From Candidatus Aenigmatarchaeota archaeon (lineage in GTDB: Archaea; Aenigmatarchaeota; Aenigmatarchaeia; QMZP01; QMZT01), in the NCBI GenBank assembly GCA_023128965.1, contig JAGMCY010000102.1, forward strand, positions 1-7,101: a stretch of 7,101 bases of DNA. The letters run 5' to 3'. Made by a program: the position numbers and the translations under genes. Position 1 is the first letter of the stretch. Each line of letters opens with the position of its first letter. Shown in pieces: positions 1 to 6,128 of this stretch. A model generated the notes under the pieces. The model did no database searches, had not been told where the DNA came from, and was given only the letters and a program-made list of their open reading frames with translations.

Positions 1-3000
1 CCTCCCTGATACAGGAACTCAAGGATGGGGGAGACGCTTCGTGCAACGGGATAGATGACGACTGCGACGGTACGATAGATGAGGATGCGAGGGATTGCGC
101 CTGCGCTGGAAGGTCTCCTGAAGAGGCCACGGAAATACGCGGGAATGTGGTGGAGATATGTGACGGGGTGGATAACGATTGCGACGGATTGGTTGACGAG
201 AACTTCCCCAGTATAGACTACACCGACCCCAAACCCTGCGGATACGGTATTTGCAGCGGAGGGTTTTACGTTTGCGGCGTCCACGGTGAGGGAGCCGTTT
301 GCAACACGACCGTGACCCCGGATGAAACCTTCCTGGGGAACGCCGTGAAAATTAAACAGGACGAGACATGCGATTTGCTGGATAACGATTGCGATTACTC
401 GATAGACGAGGGTTGCGCCTGCACGCCGGAGGGGGCGATCAAGCTTTGCGGATACCATAGCGGTATCTTCTACAAAAACAGAACGCAATTAGACAGCGTG
501 TGCAATCAAGTTATTGACGGGATCAAAGGGATGATAACCTGGGCCGAAGCCCCTGAAAACATGAGATACAGAATGGTTTTGAATGTTACTAACACCGAGG
601 ATGTTTATCTGACAAACTATCCTGTGAGCGTAACGCTCAACACAAGCTCGCTGATCGGACAGGACAAGATGAGGAGCGACGGAGGGGATCTGAGGATAGT
701 TCCCGCAGGAGAGGAACTTCACATGCCATGGGGTTATTCCGAGCCCTTCGTAAGCGAACAAACCGAAATCTGGTTCAAGACTGATCTACCGCCAGATCAG
801 GAAAAGAGATTTTATATTTATTACGGGAACCCCACCGCGACATACGATCCATTGGACATGACCTCCGCTGTGGGACTCGATTACGAAACAGGCGTGTTCC
901 TGCTCTGCCATTTCGATGGGGACTCCACATGCGAGGGGAACATGATCCCGAAATACGAGGATGGGACTTCTTATGCCACTGGCAAGTATCTCCAGGGCAT
1001 CAACCTGAGTAGCGGAAGCACCCTTTCCTACCCCACATCAGCGAACTTCAACAAGAACCGCGGAACGATGGTGATGTGGTTCAACCCCAGTGACCTAACG
1101 AATGATCATTACCTGTTCTACTCCGAGGACTTCGATGGCGATTCGCAATTCGCTCTGTACTTCAACGGAAGCGGGACGTTCTTCGAGGTATGGGATAAGA
1201 ACGGCGTGAAGTACACTGTTAACGGAGGTGTTGTGGATACCAGCTGGCATCACCTCGCTGTCACATGGGACAACCTCCGGGGGATCGAGATATATATGGA
1301 CGGCGTTCGCGAGGGCTACGAGCAGGTCACATGGGAACCGGATGACACGGGTTTGGATGTTTACGTAGGGAGCAACGGATCTGGAAGGAATGCGGAAGCC
1401 GTCATAGATGAGCTGGCTGTTCATTCCCAGATACTTGAGGAGGACAAAATCAGGGAAAAAATGCGATATTACGTACCTAGTGTGGAGACAGGACCTGAGG
1501 AAACGATGGAGGAAACGGTGGAGAGGGGAGAGGTGAACGTGTTCGAGAAATGTAACGAAATGCTCCAGAACGTGAGCTTTACAGGGAACACCATAAGGGA
1601 TTCGATCCTCAGCCTCTGCGATTCCATCCGCATATGCAATAAAACCGATTTCCCGATAAGCCCGACAAGCGAGTGTACGTTCGGAAATCTGACTTGCACA
1701 GGAGGGGTGTGGGGTAATTGTTCTGTTGTTGAGCCAACGAATGAGACCTGCAACCAGAAGGATGACGACTGCAACGGGATAATAGATGATGTCGCTTTCC
1801 CCGAGACGTGCGGTTGCTCGGACGGAGGCGAACCAAGGTCTGAAATCTGCAACGGGATAGATGATAACTGTGATGGCGTGATAGATAACGTTAGGTGGGG
1901 GGATTCCCCAGGGGATTCTGTCGAATCAACGCACTGCGGTTGTTTCAACCAAATCGTTAACATAACACAGAGGAATGCTGAACTGGAAACCGAATGCAAC
2001 GGGATAGATGATAACTGCGATGGAACGATAGACGAGGGTCTGGATAACTGTGCGTGTGCCGGAACGCTGTTCAGCCCGAACAACAACACCCTTGAGCCGG
2101 CGATATCAGCAGAGATGTGCGATGAGGTAGACAACAACTGCAACGGGATAATAGATGACCCATGGCTGCAGGACGGGTCGGCAGCAACTGAATTAGAATA
2201 CCTCGGGGCGCCGTGCGGTTATCAGTACAGCAGTTGTTCTGGAGGCATGTACGTGTGCTCTGAAGGAGGTACGGGAATAGTGTGCAGCACAACCTCGGAC
2301 GATGGAATAGGGGGGCAGGATATGAGGGGGGACGAGACCTGCAACGGGATAGATGATGATTGCGACGGGATAATAGATGATGTGTGGGGGAATGTTTCCT
2401 ATAAGTTCTGCCAGTGTCATAACGGGGTTCCCGGAAGCGAAGAGGTCTGCGACGGGAGGGACAACAACTGCAACGGTTTCGTGGACGACGGGCTTACGGG
2501 CTGCGGATGTTCGTTTGATCTCGAGGTTAACGTGAGCAACATAAACCAGCTGGCATCCCTTGTGACCGCGAAGAGAAATTCAGACGAAGTCTGCAACAAC
2601 ATGGATGATGATTGTAACATGAAGGTGGATGATGGCACCGAAGGCGGATGCTTCTGTTCAGGTGGTTTCTCCGGAGATCCATCCTTAAGACCGGAATTCT
2701 GCAACGGAATAGATGATGACTGTGATGGGACGGTGGATGATGTCGCTTTCCCCGAGACGTGCGGTTGCTATGAGGCAGCGAGGGAACAGGGGGAGATTGA
2801 TGAGATATGCGACGGGATTGACAACGATTGCAATGGCCTCATTGACGAGAACTGGCCGAACCTGGGAGGGATATGCGGTTTCGGCGTGTGTTCAGGAGGG
2901 GTTTACGAGTGTTCGAGTGACCTGGAGGAACAGGTATGTTCAACAGGACCAGGAGGCTCTGAGGATGAATCCGCGGACGAGGTTTGCGGGGACAATATAG

Positions 3001-3917
3001 ATAACGATTGCGACGGAGCGGTAGACGAGAACTGCGTGTGCGATGAAGAGGGTGAGCAAAAGAAGTGCAGCAAGAACGTTGGCGTGTGCGAGGAAGGGGT
3101 CCAGACATGCATTGAAGATGGCGGTGAATTTGAATGGAGCGGATGTATAGGAGGGGTTTTGCCGGAGCCGGAAGTCTGCGACGGGTTGGATAACAACTGC
3201 AACGGGATAATAGATGATGTTCCCGGAGGGAAGTGCGGATGTTATGGAGGAGGAGACGGAAGCGAGGAGATCTGCAACGGAATAGATGATGATTGCAATG
3301 GCGTGATAGATAATGTTGGCGGTGAGGATTCGATTGAGGAAACGAAATGCGGATGTTACAATAACCTCTACGGAGTGGGTGCGAAGATAGAGATTTGTAA
3401 TGGTATAGATGATAACTGTGACGGAATAATAGACAATGTTAAGGAAGGGGATTCGGTTACCGCTACTAAATGCGCGTGTTACGGAGGCGAAAGCCCGGGC
3501 ACGGAGGCCTGCAACGGAATAGATGATGATTGCGATGGGCAAATAGATGAGGAATGGCCAACCCTAGGTGAAAGCTGCGGAGAGGGTATATGCACGGGCA
3601 TTTTACTTTGTTCTGAGGGCGGGAGTACGGCTGAATGCAGTGGCCAGCAGCCGGAAACAGAGGTCTGCGACGGGAAGGATAACAACTGTAACGGAAAAAT
3701 AGACGAGGGCTGTTGGGGACCCGAGATAAGCAGCTGCGAGAATGGGATCCAGGACGGAGACGAGGAAGGAGTAGACTGCGGTGGGTCCTGTCCGGATATT
3801 TGTGCTCCTCCCCCGCCACCGCCTCCCTCGGGAACATGGGTTATAGTGTTTGCTGTTCTGGTAATAATAATAGTAATAGTAGGTCTTATACTATTGTTCT
3901 TTAAACAATCCGTATAA
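1..3917 (+). CDS. Giant Cys-rich surface protein with MopE-type metal-binding repeats, DUF2341-LamG insert and C-terminal membrane anchor (5' partial)
   Basis: The frame is open from base 3 to the TAA at 3915-3917, giving about 1304 visible residues. The true start and any signal peptide lie left of the window; the GTG at 147 is internal because a repeat at 42-83 precedes it in frame. Order: three MopE-type repeats (42-410), a DUF2341-like domain (about 561-851), a LamG/concanavalin-like domain (about 894-1479), fifteen more repeats (1749-3707), a Cys motif ending in DCGGSCPDIC (3735-3803), seven prolines, one transmembrane helix and a short KQSV tail. The repeats match the putative metal-binding motif family named after Methylococcus MopE. 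Abundant paired cysteines and many N-x-S/T sequons fit an extracellular, disulfide-bonded, possibly glycosylated protein. A role in adhesion or as a cell-envelope component is inferred from the domain types; ligand and metal are unknown. The extracellular anchored architecture is well supported, the biological role is not. Confidence 0.88.
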   Translation, partial: SLIQELKDGGDASCNGIDDDCDGTIDEDARDCACAGRSPEEATEIRGNVVEICDGVDNDCDGLVDENFPSIDYTDPKPCGYGICSGGFYVCGVHGEGAVCNTTVTPDETFLGNAVKIKQDETCDLLDNDCDYSIDEGCACTPEGAIKLCGYHSGIFYKNRTQLDSVCNQVIDGIKGMITWAEAPENMRYRMVLNVTNTEDVYLTNYPVSVTLNTSSLIGQDKMRSDGGDLRIVPAGEELHMPWGYSEPFVSEQTEIWFKTDLPPDQEKRFYIYYGNPTATYDPLDMTSAVGLDYETGVFLLCHFDGDSTCEGNMIPKYEDGTSYATGKYLQGINLSSGSTLSYPTSANFNKNRGTMVMWFNPSDLTNDHYLFYSEDFDGDSQFALYFNGSGTFFEVWDKNGVKYTVNGGVVDTSWHHLAVTWDNLRGIEIYMDGVREGYEQVTWEPDDTGLDVYVGSNGSGRNAEAVIDELAVHSQILEEDKIREKMRYYVPSVETGPEETMEETVERGEVNVFEKCNEMLQNVSFTGNTIRDSILSLCDSIRICNKTDFPISPTSECTFGNLTCTGGVWGNCSVVEPTNETCNQKDDDCNGIIDDVAFPETCGCSDGGEPRSEICNGIDDNCDGVIDNVRWGDSPGDSVESTHCGCFNQIVNITQRNAELETECNGIDDNCDGTIDEGLDNCACAGTLFSPNNNTLEPAISAEMCDEVDNNCNGIIDDPWLQDGSAATELEYLGAPCGYQYSSCSGGMYVCSEGGTGIVCSTTSDDGIGGQDMRGDETCNGIDDDCDGIIDDVWGNVSYKFCQCHNGVPGSEEVCDGRDNNCNGFVDDGLTGCGCSFDLEVNVSNINQLASLVTAKRNSDEVCNNMDDDCNMKVDDGTEGGCFCSGGFSGDPSLRPEFCNGIDDDCDGTVDDVAFPETCGCYEAAREQGEIDEICDGIDNDCNGLIDENWPNLGGICGFGVCSGGVYECSSDLEEQVCSTGPGGSEDESADEVCGDNIDNDCDGAVDENCVCDEEGEQKKCSKNVGVCEEGVQTCIEDGGEFEWSGCIGGVLPEPEVCDGLDNNCNGIIDDVPGGKCGCYGGGDGSEEICNGIDDDCNGVIDNVGGEDSIEETKCGCYNNLYGVGAKIEICNGIDDNCDGIIDNVKEGDSVTATKCACYGGESPGTEACNGIDDDCDGQIDEEWPTLGESCGEGICTGILLCSEGGSTAECSGQQPETEVCDGKDNNCNGKIDEGCWGPEISSCENGIQDGDEEGVDCGGSCPDICAPPPPPPPSGTWVIVFAVLVIIIVIVGLILLFFKQSV
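42..410 (+). repeat. MopE-type Cys/Asp repeats, N-terminal group (3 copies)
   Basis: In-frame copies start at the first Cys codon at 42 (CNGIDDDCDGTIDE), 159 (CDGVDNDCDGLVDE) and 369 (CDLLDNDCDYSIDE). The third is degenerate: it has lost the glycine after the second Asp cluster. The pattern is C-x4-D-x-[DN]-C-[DN]-G-x-[IV]-D-[DEN]. Between the second and third copies lies a CGYGICSGGFYVC module beginning at 237. More copies may lie left of the window. Confidence 0.9.
561..851 (+). other. DUF2341-like domain inside the surface protein
   Basis: After an opening strand YRMVLNVTN, the segment shows the DUF2341 hallmarks: GGDLRIVP, then MPWGYSEPF, then TEIWFKTDLPP, ending in the characteristic FYIYYGNPTA. 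This domain often occurs just before LamG domains in archaeal and bacterial surface proteins, as here. Its biochemical function is not established. Boundaries are approximate and based on recalled family features, not on a profile search. Confidence 0.72.
894..1479 (+). other. LamG / concanavalin A-like domain inside the surface protein
   Basis: The segment starts FLLCHFDGD (compare the usual LxFDG opening). It continues with GTMVMWFNPSD, then SWHHLAVTWDN, then IEIYMDGVREG, and closes with AVIDELAVHSQIL. These are the ordered beta-strand signatures of LamG-type jellyroll domains, which commonly bind carbohydrate or protein ligands with help from Ca2+. The ligand cannot be read from the sequence. 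It interrupts the repeat series between the third and fourth copies. Confidence 0.82.
1785..1818 (+). repeat. 34-bp perfect direct repeat, copy 1
   Basis: Bases 1785-1818 are identical to 2736-2769, 951 bp (317 codons) downstream and in the same frame. Both encode DDVAFPETCGC in the linker after a MopE-type repeat. The flanking bases differ on both sides, so the identity is exactly 34 bp. Confidence 0.95.
2736..2769 (+). repeat. 34-bp perfect direct repeat, copy 2
   Basis: Second copy of the exact repeat at 1785-1818, again encoding DDVAFPETCGC. Identity covers synonymous positions too, which points to a recent copying event inside the gene rather than to selection on protein alone. Confidence 0.95.
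3735..3905 (+). other. C-terminal Cys motif, polyproline linker and transmembrane anchor of the surface protein
   Basis: Bases 3735-3803 encode a Cys motif of the form C-x-NGIxDGDExGVDCGG-x-C-x3-C, which differs from the MopE repeat and is seen near the ends of other Cys-rich surface proteins. Seven consecutive prolines follow (3807-3827). A 22-residue hydrophobic helix starting WVIVFAV and ending LLFF (3837-3902) comes next, then KQSV. This reads as a rigid spacer and a single membrane-spanning anchor with a tiny cytoplasmic tail, placing the whole repeat region outside the cell. Confidence 0.87.
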
Positions 3918-4400
3918 TCAAGGCAACTTCACCCCGGAAAGCAATACCACATACTTCTCGAGTCTCTTTATCTCCATTTCAAGGGTGTTTATCGCTTTCA
4001 GAACTTCGTTCTTGTTCTTTCCCTGGAGTTTTTCCAGCCTATTCTTGCCCTGCTCGAACTCGAGGAGGGAATCAGAAATCCCCCTCTTCACCCGTATGAG
4101 GAATATCTTTTTAAGGGATTCGAGAAGGTCCCCGCTCAGTTCTATGTAGAGCTTTCGATCCCTATGTTTCTTAACCCTTTTCACTATCCCGAGGATCTCG
4201 AGCAGGTCCATACTGAGGGAAACCATCGATATAGAATACCCAGTTTTCTTCGCCATATCCTGGAGCGAGAGCGACCCCCCTCCAACAATGAGCGAGCCTA
4301 TTATGTTCCCGTGTACCGGGGAGAAGCCCATGGACCTCGCCAGATTAGAGAAGGTGTTGAAAATCTTCTTCTCTATCTCGCGAATCTCCTTCGAGTCCAT
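3918..4400 (-). CDS. GbsR/MarR-like winged-helix transcriptional regulator
   Basis: This 160-residue protein is probably a dimeric DNA-binding regulator. Residues about 19-88 form the winged helix. The opening RSMGFSPVHGNIIGSL matches the GbsR-type first helices. LSLQDMAKKTGYSISMVS (44-61) is the helix-turn-helix, and KRVKKHRDRKLYIEL (74-88) is a basic wing. Residues about 91-150 are heptad-like and charged, giving a C-terminal helical or coiled-coil dimer region. The family includes Bacillus GbsR, a repressor of glycine-betaine synthesis genes; archaeal members are mostly uncharacterised, and no effector site can be read here. The ATG is preceded by AGGTGG four bases upstream. The gene is divergent from the Tes-like gene, with 86 nt between starts, which makes that gene its most likely target. 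Its stop codon abuts the stop of the surface-protein gene. Confidence 0.85.
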   Translation of the reverse strand: MDSKEIREIEKKIFNTFSNLARSMGFSPVHGNIIGSLIVGGGSLSLQDMAKKTGYSISMVSLSMDLLEILGIVKRVKKHRDRKLYIELSGDLLESLKKIFLIRVKRGISDSLLEFEQGKNRLEKLQGKNKNEVLKAINTLEMEIKRLEKYVVLLSGVKLP

Positions 4401-4404
4401 ACGT

Positions 4405-4410
4405 CCACCT
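4405..4410 (-). promoter_or_regulatory. Shine-Dalgarno of the regulator gene
   Basis: On the minus strand AGGTGG lies four bases before the ATG at 4400. AGGTG is complementary to the archaeal 16S 3' end. It is the clearest Shine-Dalgarno in the window and supports this start; the neighbouring plus-strand genes lack one. Confidence 0.65.
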
Positions 4411-4413
4411 TGG

Positions 4414-4448
4414 GTTAATTTTATAAATTACTATATTTAATAATTAAC
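4414..4448. promoter_or_regulatory. Probable promoter of the regulator gene with flanking inverted repeat
   Basis: Perfect 7-bp arms GTTAATT (4414-4420) and AATTAAC (4442-4448) flank 21 bp of AT-rich DNA. Inside are two TATA-like elements readable on the minus strand: the self-complementary TTTATAAA (4420-4427) and TTAAATATAG (minus strand of 4431-4440). The latter would put the transcription start near 4410 and keep the Shine-Dalgarno at 4405-4410 in a very short leader. The arms could be an autoregulatory operator, but in such AT-rich DNA 7-bp arms are weak evidence. Confidence 0.45.
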
Positions 4449-4452
4449 TGAA

Positions 4453-4481
4453 CATTTAAAACTTTTTAAAAGTTCTAAATG
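4453..4481. promoter_or_regulatory. 29-nt imperfect palindrome over the Tes-like gene promoter (candidate operator)
   Basis: The left arm CATTTAAAACTTTT (4453-4466) and right arm AAAAGTTCTAAATG (4468-4481) pair at 13 of 14 positions around a single central T at 4467; only 4459/4475 fails. The inner AACTTTT/AAAAGTT core is perfect. The site covers the likely TATA element TTTAAAA (4455-4461, centred 29 nt before the ATG at 4487), so a bound dimer would block TBP/TFB. No Shine-Dalgarno precedes that ATG, so the transcript is probably leaderless. Length and symmetry fit a dimeric winged-helix protein, and the divergent regulator is the obvious candidate; binding is inference. Confidence 0.6.
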
Positions 4482-4486
4482 ATAAG

Positions 4487-6097
4487 ATGCATAAGAAGGA
4501 AGCTTCGGTGGGGTATGCAAAAGAACTTCCGAACAAAACGCTCTCTGTGTGCCCTGAGTGTTTGAAGATAATACCAGCCCTTATATTCGAGGAAAGGGGG
4601 AAGGTATGGATAAAGAAAAGCTGCGACAAGCACGGGGAGTTCAGGGATCTCTACTGGGGTTCCGCTAAGATGTATAGGAAAGCGAATAGATTCGCTTACG
4701 ATGGTATAGGGATTTCCAATCCGAACATAGACAAGAAAAATCCAGTGTGCCCGAAAGATTGCGGTTTATGCTCTCTCCACAAATCGCATACAGCGCTTGC
4801 GAATCTCGTCGTTACGAATCGCTGCGATCTTAATTGCTGGTATTGCTTCTTCTTTGCCAAGAGGGCAGGATACGTGTACGAACCCTCCCTTGAGGAACTC
4901 AGAAAAGGCGTGAAGCTCCTCGTTAACGAGAAGCCTGTCCCGGGTAACGCGGTTCAGATAACAGGAGGGGAACCCTCCCTCAGGGATGACATAATAGACA
5001 TAATAAGGATGGTAAAGGAGGAGGGGGTCGACCACGTCCAGTACAACACGAACGGCATCCGATTCGCTCAAGATCCGGATTTCGTTCGTAAGGTCAGGGA
5101 AGTGGGAGTGAACACGGTTTACCTTTCCTTTGACGGCGTGACGCCCAAAGCCAATCCGAAAAACCATTACGAGGTTCCATACGTCCTTGAAAACGCAAAG
5201 AAGGCGGGGAACATGGGGATCATCCTCGTACCCACCATCATCAAATCGGTCAATGATCACGAAGTTGGCGACATGTTAAAATTCGGCTTCAAAAACATGG
5301 ATATCGTGAGAGGGGTGAATTACCAACCAGTATCCCTCGTCGGGCGGATGCCTAGGAAGGAGAGGGAGAAATTCAGGATAACGATCCCCGACACGATCCA
5401 GAAAATAGAGGAGCAAACGAACGGCCAGGTCACGGCGGATGATTTCTATCCCGTCCCTTCGATGGGGGCCATAACCAGATTCGTCGAGGCGCTCACAGGC
5501 AAAGCCTCTTATTCGCTTTCCACTCATTTCGCCTGCGGCATGGCGACCTACATCTTCGAGGACGACGGTAAGATGATACCTGCCCCGAAATTCGTCGATA
5601 TAGATGGACTGTTCGAGTACCTGAACGAGAAAGCCGACGAGCTCGAAAAGGGGAAGAGCAGGTACATAGTGGGAACGAAACTCCTTTTCAATCTCAAATC
5701 GTTCATAGACAGCAGCAAGGCCCCGAAGGGCTTCTCACTCGCCAAACTGCTCTACAACGTCCTCATGAAGCACGATTACCGGTCGCTCGGGGTGTTGCAG
5801 CACAGGTCCCTTTTCGTGGGGATGATGCACTTCATGGATTTATACAATTACGACATAAACCGAGTGAAACGATGCTGCATACATTATCTAATGCCAGAAG
5901 CGATAATCCCGTTCTGCGCATTTAATGTTATACCAGAATGGTATAGGGATAAGGTCCAGAATAAATACGGGATCTCCTTCAAGAAATGGGAGAGCAAGCC
6001 CGGAAAGAAGTTGAAAGACGACATGTACAAAAGGAACGTGAAAGCCCTCGCCAGCTCCGAGCTGTACAGGAAAACCTATGAAGGGTTTGTAAAGTGA
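4487..6097 (+). CDS. tes: Radical SAM enzyme of the tetraether lipid synthase (Tes/MJ0619) family
   Basis: Tes enzymes join the phytanyl chain ends of archaeal diether lipids by radical C-C coupling, making macrocyclic archaeol or membrane-spanning GDGT tetraethers. The protein has 536 residues, near the family's usual size. The N-terminal CPEC (22-25) with C46 fits the rubredoxin-like iron site. C88, C92 and C95 (CPKDCGLC) fit an auxiliary cluster. CDLNCWYC (113-120) is the radical SAM CxxxCxxC motif and TGGEP (159-163) the SAM-binding motif. Family blocks follow: GYVYEPS, VYLSFDGVTP, ILVPTIIKSVNDHEVGD, RGVNYQPVSLVGR, DDFYPVP. C350 in CGMATYIF, CCIHY (463-467) and C477 in IPFCAFN fit the last cluster. 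All expected cysteines are present. The start has a TATA-like element 29 nt upstream and no Shine-Dalgarno. Family placement is firm; the exact product is inferred, since the wider family (COG1964) also holds uncharacterised enzymes. Confidence 0.85.
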   Translation: MHKKEASVGYAKELPNKTLSVCPECLKIIPALIFEERGKVWIKKSCDKHGEFRDLYWGSAKMYRKANRFAYDGIGISNPNIDKKNPVCPKDCGLCSLHKSHTALANLVVTNRCDLNCWYCFFFAKRAGYVYEPSLEELRKGVKLLVNEKPVPGNAVQITGGEPSLRDDIIDIIRMVKEEGVDHVQYNTNGIRFAQDPDFVRKVREVGVNTVYLSFDGVTPKANPKNHYEVPYVLENAKKAGNMGIILVPTIIKSVNDHEVGDMLKFGFKNMDIVRGVNYQPVSLVGRMPRKEREKFRITIPDTIQKIEEQTNGQVTADDFYPVPSMGAITRFVEALTGKASYSLSTHFACGMATYIFEDDGKMIPAPKFVDIDGLFEYLNEKADELEKGKSRYIVGTKLLFNLKSFIDSSKAPKGFSLAKLLYNVLMKHDYRSLGVLQHRSLFVGMMHFMDLYNYDINRVKRCCIHYLMPEAIIPFCAFNVIPEWYRDKVQNKYGISFKKWESKPGKKLKDDMYKRNVKALASSELYRKTYEGFVK

Positions 6098-6107
6098 TTT
6101 AAATAAA
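6098..6107 (+). promoter_or_regulatory. TATA box of the tsaC-like gene
   Basis: TTTAAATAAA begins at the base after the TGA of the Tes-like gene and is centred about 26 nt before the ATG at 6129, the classical archaeal TATA-to-start distance. The preceding AAAGTGA is purine-rich, as a BRE can be. No Shine-Dalgarno lies in the 31-nt gap, so a leaderless transcript independent of the Tes-like gene is likely. Confidence 0.6.
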
Positions 6108-6128
6108 CCATTTCTCTAAAAAATCATT

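Larger units (their letters stand above)
1749..3707 (+). repeat. MopE-type Cys/Asp repeats, C-terminal group (15 copies)
   Basis: Copies start at the first Cys codon at 1749, 1848, 1995, 2118, 2340, 2448, 2592, 2700, 2808, 2985, 3177, 3273, 3396, 3510 and 3666. Each spans 14 codons except 2985, which has one extra residue (CGDNIDNDCDG). The copy at 2592 (CNNMDDDCNMKVDD) is the most degenerate. The core D-x-[DN]-C-[DN]-G-x-[IV]-D follows the ligand spacing of EF-hand or dockerin-type Ca2+ loops (positions 1, 3, 5, 6, 8, 9), with a Cys at loop position 4. Spacing is irregular (about 96-222 nt) because linkers differ. The linkers contain CGC/CAC pairs or CGxGxC modules. Several copies are identical over 17 bases at the DNA level, suggesting recent duplication or gene conversion. 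Confidence 0.93.

Noticed and set aside
147..149. GTG as the start of the surface-protein gene.
   Set aside because: The frame stays open to the left edge and a full repeat (42-83) lies upstream in frame, so this GTG is an internal valine.
1469..3542. Long minus-strand open frames opposite the surface-protein gene, for example 1469-2143 and 2940-3542.
   Set aside because: They lie opposite the repeat region, where the repeated codons suppress stops in other frames. Their products are low-complexity mirror images of the repeats with no recognisable domain.
42..3707. CRISPR-like array of short repeats.
   Set aside because: The repeats are in frame, vary at synonymous and coding positions, have linkers of irregular length, and code for a known protein motif.
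4164..4418. Plus-strand frame of 84 residues opposite the regulator gene.
   Set aside because: It is antisense to the conserved helix-turn-helix coding region and has no recognisable domain.
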